Source: an uncultured Thermomicrobiaceae bacterium
Lineage (GTDB): Bacteria > Chloroflexota > Chloroflexia > Thermomicrobiales > Thermomicrobiaceae
Length of the DNA: 34,864 bases
Direction: 5' to 3'
Assembly: GCA_938082375.1 (NCBI GenBank)
Contig: CALKCJ010000003.1
Coordinates: 1-34,864 of the forward strand
In this document: in pieces, positions 1 through 6,834 of the stretch
Numbering within the stretch: the first letter of the stretch is position 1
Layout: each line of letters starts with the position of its first letter
The notes under the pieces: generated by a model
What the model saw: only the letters and a program-made list of their open reading frames with translations
The model's database searches: none
Told to the model about the DNA's origin: nothing
Position numbers and translations under genes: made by a program

Positions 1-313
1 GTAGGCGCCAGGAGGAAGTGCGTTTCAAGCCCTCATAGGTACTGTCGGAACGCGCTCGGCATCCCTCGCCGGGATGCGGAGCGCAGTTTCAAGCCCTCAT
101 AGGTACTGTCGGAACGCAGTTGAAAGACGGCCATCGTGGCGGAGCACTCGGGTTTCAAGCCCTCATAGGTACTGTCGGAACGCGGCGAGATATTCGACGC
201 CAGCAAGCGCGAGCTCAGTTTCAAGCCCTCATAGGTACTGTCGGAACACCCACCGGGCGAAATAATCGTCCGAATCATCGGAAGTTTCAAGCCCTCATAG
301 GTACTGTCGGAAC
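1..313 (-). CRISPR. CRISPR array, five 30-bp repeats, truncated at window start
   Basis: Five identical 30-bp repeats lie at 22-51, 86-115, 152-181, 218-247 and 284-313. They are separated by spacers of 34, 36, 36 and 36 bp, and bases 1-21 are part of a further spacer, so the array continues to the left. On the plus strand each repeat begins GTTTCAAGCCC and ends TGTCGGAAC. Read on the minus strand it ends in CTTGAAAC, the form of an 8-nt crRNA 5' handle in type I-B systems. The array is therefore transcribed leftward, away from cas2, with 284-313 as the leader-proximal (newest) repeat. The promoter in 353-381 agrees with this direction. No repeat is degenerate in the part visible. Confidence 0.98.
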
Positions 314-524
314 GAGCCAGAGCCGCACGGGGATCGCCATCGCGCCAGCACCAGTATAGCGGGAAAGCCCAGGCCGCGCAACCGCCCTCCACGCCGACGT
401 TCGCGCCAGCACGCCGATCTCGCCCCTCGGGGCCCCTCCGTCGACCCCCCGGGGTTTTTGCACGATTGGAGGTCGACGTACTCAGAGTGACATCGGTCGG
501 CGGCAGGCGTTCACCGATCGCGGC
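314..524 (-). promoter_or_regulatory. CRISPR leader region
   Basis: This is the noncoding stretch between the end of cas2 and the first repeat, on the upstream side of the array as judged by repeat orientation. It holds the array promoter (353-381) and no believable gene. The side facing cas2 (around 430-480) has a run of C and G followed by TTTTTG on the plus strand. In related systems the leader end of an array is where Cas1-Cas2 inserts new spacers; that role is inferred from position. Confidence 0.75.
353..381 (-). promoter_or_regulatory. CRISPR array promoter
   Basis: On the minus strand a -35 hexamer TTGCGC (376-381) is followed after exactly 17 bp by a -10 hexamer TATACT (353-358). 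Predicted transcription would start near 346, about 33 nt before the first repeat. The same -35 hexamer is used in the predicted lysW promoter, which supports it as a house-keeping promoter form in this genome. It is predicted from sequence only. Confidence 0.65.
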
Positions 525-788
525 TCAAACAAATTGGCTCGGCTGGTTCTTCACCAGGCCCAGACAGACCCTCCGGGCTACTGAGGCCTGTGGCAGCACG
601 TAGATCTGCACGCTGTCGCTGCGGGCATCGATCACTCGCTCAAGCTCGTACTGCAACCGCTTGAGCTGTGCTGGCGTCAGCTCCCCCTCGAGGAGCGAGT
701 TCTGCACCCACGTCAAGAACCGGCGAGCTGTCCTCAGCACCTTAGCGTTCCGCTCGACGGCCACGTCGTATGCCAGGATGACGTACAT
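525..788 (-). CDS. cas2: CRISPR-associated protein Cas2
   Basis: This 87-aa protein has the Cas2 ferredoxin-like start MYVILAYDVAVERNAKVL, including the conserved Asp at residue 8 in the first beta strand. The amphipathic helix after it (residues 14-31, ending WVQNSLLEGEL) and the later strand SVQIYVLP are also typical, and 87 aa is the usual family length. Cas2 forms the central dimer of the Cas1-Cas2 integrase that inserts spacers at the leader end of the array. It is the last cas gene before the leader, as in most I-B loci. A GAGGG sequence lies upstream of the ATG. Unlike the other cas genes it does not overlap its neighbour: 230 bp separate it from cas1. Confidence 0.96.
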   Translation of the reverse strand: MYVILAYDVAVERNAKVLRTARRFLTWVQNSLLEGELTPAQLKRLQYELERVIDARSDSVQIYVLPQASVARRVCLGLVKNQPSQFV

Positions 789-1018
789 CCACTATCCCTC
801 AAACATAACCTCGGCACCGTCGTTCTCGCTCACCTCGCTGCCCGCTCGACCAGAGCGCTCGGCAAGTGCAAACAATGTACGACATTGCACGCAACCGAAC
901 GGGGTGCAGCCATTCGATGGCCTGGCCGGATATCTCCTCGCCGGGGACTAGCCGGACCCGAGCATGAACTGCTGGCTCCATATGTCGCACGCGACGCCGC
1001 GGCCGGCAGCCGATTCGC
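789..1018. other. 230-bp cas1-cas2 gap without a clear gene
   Basis: All cas genes upstream overlap or lie close together, but here 230 bp contain no convincing gene. An open frame on the minus strand (799-1044) has no recognisable features and runs into the end of cas1. An inverted repeat CAATGT-ACG-ACATTG sits at 873-887. The stretch might hold a cas2 promoter or an mRNA processing site, but no good -35/-10 pair is seen. Confidence 0.5.
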
Positions 1019-2005
1019 TCACCCCCGGAGCTGAAAGGGTGCATACGGCCGTTCGCCCAGAAGGTGCTTTTCCAGCTTGTACAGCTCCAGCCGCAGCGTG
1101 GTGCGATAGGAGACGGAACGCTTCAGTGTCGGATGTCGATAGGTCTCCTGAAGCGTCTTCTCCCACTCTTCGACAAAGAGCCGCCGGCCCTCCTCGTCGA
1201 GGAACACGCCCTCGGCTCCGGTCACGAAGTGGCGTCGCTGCAGTTGCCCGCGGTTGACCAGCCGGAAGATCAGCCGATCCACCAGCACTGGCTTGAACAC
1301 CTCGGCGACGTCGAGGTTCAGCGTATGGCGGCGGAAGTTGGTCTCGTGCAGGTACCCGATGCGCGGATCGAGGTGCGTCTGGTAAATTTGGCCAAGGACC
1401 GCTGTATACAGCAGCGAATTGCCGAAGCTGATCAGGGCATTGGTCTCGTCGCGCGGCGGCCGGCGGCTGCGCGGGCCGAACGGGAACTCAGCCTCGATGA
1501 TTGCCGGCCAGGCCGCGTAGTAGGCCTCGCGCGCATTCCCCTCGATCGCCATCAGCCCTGCTGTGCTGGTGGCCACATCGATCCCGGCCGCCAGGCGCTC
1601 GATCTCGGCCAGCGGTGCATCCACCGTAACGCCGCGACGCCGGTAATAGCCAAGGACGCTCCGGATGTTCCGAAGCGAGCCGCGCACGAAGGCACGCGCG
1701 AGTGTCAGCCGCCGCTCGCCCTCCAGGTAGTGCTCGGCCTGGCGCAGCACAAGGTGCCCGCTCATGAGGTGCTCGCGTGGATAGTAGGTGCCGGAGTAGA
1801 AACCGTACCGGTTGAACACGTGCAGCAGAATACCGTGCGCGGTCAGGAATTCGAGGAAGCGCTTGTTGAGATCCACCTCGCCGAAACAGTACAGTTCTGA
1901 GACCTGCTCCACCGGCACGTAGCGCTTCCCGCCCTCGGTCTCCAGGACGATCGTGTTCTGGCTCCGACCCAATGTGCCAGAAGAGAACAGGTAGACCGGC
2001 TTCAC
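1019..2005 (-). CDS. cas1: CRISPR-associated endonuclease Cas1 (type I-B)
   Basis: Cas1, 328 aa, is the metal-dependent integrase subunit that, with Cas2, joins new spacers to the first repeat. The N-terminal beta domain (about 1-75) has the family start KPVYLFSSGTLGR and the GILLHVFNRYGFYSG strand. The helical catalytic domain shows the three metal-binding positions: Glu155 in AIEGNAR, His220 in GYLHETN and Asp232/Glu235 in LNLDVAEVFKP. Length and motif order match Cas1 of subtype I-B loci. Its ATG overlaps the cas4 stop by 4 bp, indicating translational coupling. Cas4 just upstream is the usual partner that trims pre-spacers and sets PAM orientation before integration. Confidence 0.98.
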   Translation of the reverse strand: MKPVYLFSSGTLGRSQNTIVLETEGGKRYVPVEQVSELYCFGEVDLNKRFLEFLTAHGILLHVFNRYGFYSGTYYPREHLMSGHLVLRQAEHYLEGERRLTLARAFVRGSLRNIRSVLGYYRRRGVTVDAPLAEIERLAAGIDVATSTAGLMAIEGNAREAYYAAWPAIIEAEFPFGPRSRRPPRDETNALISFGNSLLYTAVLGQIYQTHLDPRIGYLHETNFRRHTLNLDVAEVFKPVLVDRLIFRLVNRGQLQRRHFVTGAEGVFLDEEGRRLFVEEWEKTLQETYRHPTLKRSVSYRTTLRLELYKLEKHLLGERPYAPFQLRG

Positions 2006-2598
2006 AGGCCCTCCAATGCATTCTCATGCCGGTGGCCTCGCCGCGATCGTCTTCCTTCAGCTGGCTCCGTTTCGCCTTCCGGCGGTTCCTCGATCCAGCA
2101 AAACTCGTAGTAGGCGCAGTTGGCGCAGGCCGGAATGCGCCGGGCCGGCGGCGGCACGGGCAGGCCGAGCAACCCCTCGATCTCATGAACTGCTGCGAGG
2201 ACCGCGGCTTCCAGCTCTGGAGTCAGCTCGACGGGCTCGACCATGCGTTGCTCCGGGTAGCGTAGCTCGCCCCGGGCCGTTACTCCCGCCTCGCGCAGGC
2301 GCAGCAGGTAGTATCCAAGCTGGAGCCGCTGGGCATGCTGCATCCGAGGCGACCGCTTGACCTCGCCGATCAGCAGCGCATCACCGTCGCGCGGAGTGAT
2401 CAGGTCGACCTTCATGCCCGGGAGGCTGAGCTCTTTGCGCTGGCGCGGGTAGGCGGTCTCCTGGAGCAGTCGTCCGAGCACCAGCAGCTCATGCTCCCGG
2501 TACGGCTCGATCGCGTGGCCCATCAGCCAGGCCTGCCTCGAGCAGATAGCCACGTACCAGATGAGGGTGCCACTCACAGGAACTGGCTGATCTCCCAT
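2002..2598 (-). CDS. cas4: CRISPR-associated exonuclease Cas4
   Basis: Cas4, up to 198 aa, belongs to the RecB-like nuclease family with an iron-sulfur cluster. Cys19 (AICSRQAWL) and the C-terminal trio Cys158, Cys161 and Cys167 (ACANCAYYEFCW) are the four cluster ligands. Asp65 (KVDLI) and Glu79/Lys81 (IGEVK) are the nuclease residues, followed by the QLGYYLLRL helix. It processes pre-spacers for Cas1-Cas2. The start is uncertain: ATG at 2598 overlaps the end of cas3 by 25 bp, while GTG at 2577 gives the GTGA overlap seen elsewhere in this operon and would begin just before SGTLIWY, where the family normally starts. The C-terminal 25 residues are a charged Arg/Glu-rich tail. Confidence 0.95.
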   Translation of the reverse strand: MGDQPVPVSGTLIWYVAICSRQAWLMGHAIEPYREHELLVLGRLLQETAYPRQRKELSLPGMKVDLITPRDGDALLIGEVKRSPRMQHAQRLQLGYYLLRLREAGVTARGELRYPEQRMVEPVELTPELEAAVLAAVHEIEGLLGLPVPPPARRIPACANCAYYEFCWIEEPPEGETEPAEGRRSRRGHRHENALEGL

Positions 2599-5066
2599 TT
2601 GAACCCCGTCTGCTCATCGTAGAACGAGTCCAGCTCCTCCCGCCGGATCAGCCGAGGATCTTCGCGGTCGTGGAAGAGCGGTCGCGGCAGGTTGCCGAGA
2701 GCTCGCCGCAAGAGAGGCGTAATGGTATACAGCTCGACTGACGGCCGCAGACGACGGAGTGCGAGGCGCCGCTGGTTGGGATCAGGCAGGCGGTAGGCTG
2801 CGCGGAAGGCTTCCAGGATCTCCGATGCGTACCCGTCTTGCTCGACGAAGATACTGAGCGAGGGCGGCTCCTCGATAAGCTGGAAGCAGCACACCGGCAG
2901 CGACGCGCCGCCGCGGTGACAGTCGACTCCGCTCCGGTCGTAGTCGAGTCGCGGCAGCGCCGCCAGCAGCCGCCAGGCCCGCTCCTGGGTGATCCGCTGC
3001 TCGATGGTGTCGAAGTACGCCGCGAGGATCTCCTCGACCGCTCGGTCAGCGAGCGGTCGGCTGAGTGCTTGCTTTGCGGCCTCCAGAAGCACTCGGCCGT
3101 AGACAAGGTGACCCTGGCCCTCGACCAGCTCGACGACGCCGAGTTCGCGCTCGCCCGCTGCCGCCTGCGCATTCCGGTTAATCCGTCCGGCGACCTGCAC
3201 CAGGCTTTCGAGCGGTCCCCACTCCCGCCAGCCAGAGTCGAAGTCGACGTCGACCCCTGCCTCCACGACTTGCGTGGCGACAAGCACCACGGGGAGGTGC
3301 TGCCTGAGCAGTGCCCGGATCTCCTTAAGCCGCCCGCCCCGGTCGCGTGGGGTGACGTTGGTCGAGAGGTAGAAGAGGTATGGCAAGCGCTCGCGGCGCA
3401 GCGCCTCGAACAGCTCCAGTGACACGCGCACGCTGTTGACGACCACGAGCTGGCTCTGCCCGGCGCGCGCCGCCACTGCCTCGGCGAGCTCGGCCACCGT
3501 CCGCGGCTCGGCCGGCCGCAGCACGACCCGGGCCGGATAGCCTGGCAAGGGTGGGGCCAGTTCCAGTACCCGCCGGCGGTCGACCAAGGCCGGCTGGGTC
3601 GCCGTCATCAGGATAACGGTGACGCCCCACTGGGGGAGATCACTGAGGACAGCGCGGAGGAGCGGCCAGTAGCGGGCATCCAGCGTCTGCACCTCGTCCA
3701 GGACAAGGATGGCTCCCTCCGCCAGGGTGTGCAGCTTCTTGAGCATCCGGTTCTGATAGCCCACCAGGGTATGGAACACCTGGACGAACGTCGTCAGCAC
3801 GATCTCAGCGTCCCAGGACTCGGCCAAGAGCAGGCTCTCGTCGACCCCAACCAGGTCGTCGTCGGGCGTCGAACGCTCGCTCGCCTGACTGCGCGCTTGC
3901 GCACTCGCGGATGCCGGGCGCTCGGGGTCCCCGGGCGATCTCCTGATCGCCAGGGGTGTCCTCTGGGCCAGCGGCGCCAGATGGTGGTGGGTGAGAAGGA
4001 CATCGGCCGGATCGATGCCGCCGTTGATCAGGAGGTCGCGCACGACATCGGCGGTCTGCTCGATCAGGTTGACGAACGGGAGCGCGTAGACGATGCGTGG
4101 GCTGAGTCCCCGCTCTCGCTCGATGCGCTCACGGAGCTTGAGTGCCGCGTTGAGGACAGTGAGCGTCTTGCCGGCGCCGGTGGACGCGGTAAGCGTGAGC
4201 AGCGCCGGGTACAGCCGCTCGAGCGGCTCGCTCCGGATGCGCTCGTCCACCGCCTGGTAGAGCTGACGACGAAACGGCCCGAGCGGGCCGCCGTCCGGGG
4301 TCTCCACGCGATTGCCTGATCGCGTGGGGCGCCCTCTGTCGCCACCGAGCGTGACGAGATACCGGTCGACCAAGTCTGCAGGCAAGGCAAAGCGGTGAGA
4401 CGCGCGGTAGCTGGCGGCCAGCTTCTTGTCGGCATCGATCAGCGCCGAGAAGACGATATTTGTCTCCCAGAACCGTCGGCGGGCTAAAGGCTCCAGCGTC
4501 TCGTACTCGGCAAGGTAGGCTAGAGCGAGGGCCTCTTCAGCCAGGCGCCGGAGGGTGCCCCACACTTCTCCGTCGAGAAAGGGGAGCGGGTCTGGTAAGC
4601 CGAGCGTTGGACAGAGCACGGGCCAGCTCTGACGCACCGCATGAAGCTGAACCGGGAGTGCCCGCAGCGTCCTCCGCAGCCCCTGCCGGTCGACACCGAG
4701 GAAGTTCGGCGGGTCGATATCGCTGGGATGGGGTAGCAGCTCGTGCGGTGTACGCAGCGACCCGTGGTGCCGGGTGACCGCGAGGAAGACAGCCAGCGCG
4801 TCCCAGCCGCGCGCCTCCGCCACCCACGCCCCGTAGAGCGCGCCGAGGTAAGCGTGATTCGCCTCAGCTCCGCTTCCGCCCTGACCATGCAGGCGTGCCT
4901 GGAAGAAGGGCGTCGCCTTGCCGAGGTCGTGGACGAGGCCCGCCAGCTCGGCCGCGTCTGCCAGAGAGTCAGGGGCGAAGCGACGCGCCAGCTCCCCAAC
5001 ACTCCTGAGGTGGTCGAGCAGCAATTCCCCCTCGTGCGCCAGCCAGCACTCGACCGTCGACGTCAT
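2574..5066 (-). CDS. cas3: CRISPR-associated helicase/nuclease Cas3
   Basis: Cas3, 830 aa from the chosen start, is the nuclease-helicase that unwinds and degrades DNA found by Cascade. The N-terminal HD nuclease domain has His19, His46-Asp47 (GLVHDLGKATPFFQ), His71, His100-His101 and a later Asp211. The SF2 helicase part has Walker A TASTGAGKT (293-301), DEVQ (457-460) in place of DEAD/DEXH, MTAT (487-490) and motif VI QVAGRINR (624-631). Residues about 377-403 are a Ser/Ala/Arg-rich, probably disordered insert. ATG 5066 was chosen because it overlaps the cas5 stop as ATGA; an open extension to 5123 would lie wholly inside cas5. Confidence 0.97.
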   Translation of the reverse strand: MTSTVECWLAHEGELLLDHLRSVGELARRFAPDSLADAAELAGLVHDLGKATPFFQARLHGQGGSGAEANHAYLGALYGAWVAEARGWDALAVFLAVTRHHGSLRTPHELLPHPSDIDPPNFLGVDRQGLRRTLRALPVQLHAVRQSWPVLCPTLGLPDPLPFLDGEVWGTLRRLAEEALALAYLAEYETLEPLARRRFWETNIVFSALIDADKKLAASYRASHRFALPADLVDRYLVTLGGDRGRPTRSGNRVETPDGGPLGPFRRQLYQAVDERIRSEPLERLYPALLTLTASTGAGKTLTVLNAALKLRERIERERGLSPRIVYALPFVNLIEQTADVVRDLLINGGIDPADVLLTHHHLAPLAQRTPLAIRRSPGDPERPASASAQARSQASERSTPDDDLVGVDESLLLAESWDAEIVLTTFVQVFHTLVGYQNRMLKKLHTLAEGAILVLDEVQTLDARYWPLLRAVLSDLPQWGVTVILMTATQPALVDRRRVLELAPPLPGYPARVVLRPAEPRTVAELAEAVAARAGQSQLVVVNSVRVSLELFEALRRERLPYLFYLSTNVTPRDRGGRLKEIRALLRQHLPVVLVATQVVEAGVDVDFDSGWREWGPLESLVQVAGRINRNAQAAAGERELGVVELVEGQGHLVYGRVLLEAAKQALSRPLADRAVEEILAAYFDTIEQRITQERAWRLLAALPRLDYDRSGVDCHRGGASLPVCCFQLIEEPPSLSIFVEQDGYASEILEAFRAAYRLPDPNQRRLALRRLRPSVELYTITPLLRRALGNLPRPLFHDREDPRLIRREELDSFYDEQTGFKWEISQFL

Positions 5067-5788
5067 CCGATGACTCCCCAGCGCTCCCCGTCTACCACCA
5101 GCCAGACTCCGCGGTAGCGGCATCGGATCGGCGTCCCTGCGAGGTCGACCAGGAGGTCACGCGCCGACTCGAGGCGGCGGTCGGCCGCCAGCCGGATCGG
5201 ATAGCGGTCGCGGGAGAGCCGCTGGCCCACTGCTACGTCGATCGCCTCAACCGCGTCGGCGTACAGCGCGCCGAAGTAGGGCGCCATCTCCCCGGAACCC
5301 TCACCGCCATCGGTGGTATCGACGACGCGGACACGCTCGATCCAGCCCAGACAGTAGGCCGTTCCCAGCGTCGGGGGATAGACCGGTGCCTGCAGGGCGC
5401 CCGCCAGCTCTGTCGCGGTCGCCTGCCGCCCTGGCAGGAGCAGGATCTCGAAGGCGAGGGCCTCGTCGAGGCTGCGGGGCAAGAGGAACTGGGTCGGAAT
5501 CTGGGTATGCGACTCCAGGCCTCGCAGCTCCCGCTCCGCACTGTTTACCACCTTGAGTAAGTTGACGCCCTGGAAGATGGTGCGTGCCGGTGCAGCTGGG
5601 CGCACGGCCATCAACAGGTCGCCGAGGACGGCCGGGTATTCGAGGCGAGAGAGGCCAAGCACCGCCCCGACGACGCCGCGGATGACCGTCGGCGGCGGGA
5701 TGGGATAGGTGAGCGACGACGAGTTGGTGTAGAAGCGGCGAAAGTGCGCGAACTTCCCCCGCAGGGTGAAACGCACAACCTGCACCAT
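5063..5788 (-). CDS. cas5: CRISPR Cascade subunit Cas5 (type I-B)
   Basis: Cas5, 241 aa from ATG 5788, is the Cascade subunit that caps the 5' handle of the crRNA. The N-terminus MVQVVRFTLRGKFAHFRRF followed by TNSSSLTYPIPPPTVIRG and GAVLGL is the RAMP-fold signature of I-B Cas5. ATG 5788 is preferred because GTGAGG lies six bases before it. A GTG at 5800 would add four residues and give a GTGA overlap with the cas7 stop, but it lacks a ribosome-binding site. Cas5 forms Cascade with Cas7 and Cas8b encoded just upstream. Confidence 0.95.
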   Translation of the reverse strand: MVQVVRFTLRGKFAHFRRFYTNSSSLTYPIPPPTVIRGVVGAVLGLSRLEYPAVLGDLLMAVRPAAPARTIFQGVNLLKVVNSAERELRGLESHTQIPTQFLLPRSLDEALAFEILLLPGRQATATELAGALQAPVYPPTLGTAYCLGWIERVRVVDTTDGGEGSGEMAPYFGALYADAVEAIDVAVGQRLSRDRYPIRLAADRRLESARDLLVDLAGTPIRCRYRGVWLVVDGERWGVIG

Positions 5789-5796
5789 GGCTGGCC

Positions 5797-6774
5797 TCAC
5801 AGATCGAGCGTGTCAAAGGAGCCCAGTTCCCGCAGCGTGTCCTCACCACGCACGTTCAGCTCGTCGTGCCGCCAGTAGCGGATCGCGGCGATCTGCTCGC
5901 GATAGCGGTTCAGCCGCTCGGCAAGGGGCAGGAGATCGAGCACGTACTCCTCGACGCTGCGCCAGCGCTCGACCGGCAGCGACTCGTTCACCGGTAGGAG
6001 CCGCAGCCCGTCGCGCGGGTCACCGAAGGGCGGCGTGTGCTCGCGCCAGTCGACGCGGACGTAGAGCCGGGGAGTCTGCCCGACTTTGCTCCGGGTGGTC
6101 GCCTCGCTGGAGAGGCAGCGCAGCAGCCCCTCTTCAAGCGTCGCGAGGTCATCAGCGGTCATTCCCGTCTGGCGCGCGCGCTGGGCGGCCACGTGCCCCC
6201 AGAAGCCGATGAGCGCGTAGAGGAGCCGCCAGTCTTTGCCGATGGTGCCGTACTCGCCTTTCTCGCCGCCACGCCCGGCGAAAGTCGAGGTGATGCTGTT
6301 GGAGGGGTTGAGCTCGACCTCGTGGAGGGCGAAGCCCCAGTTGAACTGCACCGGGCCGGTGTACTGCTCCGAGAGGCCCCGCCCCCCGTCCTGTGCCTTG
6401 ATCGGCAACGTCGCCCCGAACAGGCGGACGTCGATCAGGCGGTTCAAGAACCAGTCACGGAAGCCTGCCTCATCGCGGGTGCGACGCCCCGCCTGCTGTC
6501 CAGTCTCCTGCTCGTAGAGCTTGCGCAGGTCGTCGAGCCGTGTCGAGGCATCGAGCCGGGTGCCGTCGTCCCGGGTGCGCACCCACACGTCCAGGCCCTG
6601 CCCGATCCAGTAGTCGCGCAGGTAGCGCTTCAGCCGCACATCGCTGACCAGTGCCCGGCGAGTGAACGGATCCATCCGCGGCCGGTTCTCGTCGTCCGGG
6701 TCACCGTTGGGGTTGGTGAGCTTCGCGTCGTACAGGAACAGGATATCGGCGTTGTGGATCGCGGCGTCTGCCAT
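5797..6774 (-). CDS. cas7: CRISPR Cascade backbone Cas7 (Csh2 family)
   Basis: Cas7, 325 aa, is the repeated backbone subunit that coats the crRNA spacer. The motif TNPNGDPDDENRPR at residues 20-33 and the following MDPFTRRALVSDVRLKRYLRDYW are diagnostic of the Csh2/Cas7 family of subtype I-B. The segments RLFGATLPIK and GPVQFNWGFALHEVE are also conserved family elements, and the length is usual. The ATG has a strong purine-rich ribosome site (GAGAGGAGAGG). The 60 bp between cas8b and cas7 is the only larger gap inside the effector block. Its own strong ribosome site may serve the higher copy number of Cas7 in the complex, which is an inference. Confidence 0.96.
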   Translation of the reverse strand: MADAAIHNADILFLYDAKLTNPNGDPDDENRPRMDPFTRRALVSDVRLKRYLRDYWIGQGLDVWVRTRDDGTRLDASTRLDDLRKLYEQETGQQAGRRTRDEAGFRDWFLNRLIDVRLFGATLPIKAQDGGRGLSEQYTGPVQFNWGFALHEVELNPSNSITSTFAGRGGEKGEYGTIGKDWRLLYALIGFWGHVAAQRARQTGMTADDLATLEEGLLRCLSSEATTRSKVGQTPRLYVRVDWREHTPPFGDPRDGLRLLPVNESLPVERWRSVEEYVLDLLPLAERLNRYREQIAAIRYWRHDELNVRGEDTLRELGSFDTLDL

Positions 6775-6834
6775 GCTAGCCTCTCCTCTCAGCTGCGGCG
6801 ATCTACGTTCTTCTCATACCGCTTGTATCGACTG

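Noticed and set aside
33-392. Open frames through the CRISPR array with repeating RSDSTYEGLK
   Set aside because: The repeating peptide is only the translation of the CRISPR repeats.
799-1044. 81-codon open frame on the minus strand in the cas1-cas2 gap
   Set aside because: It overlaps the cas1 end, is Arg-rich with no recognisable features, and has no convincing ribosome site.
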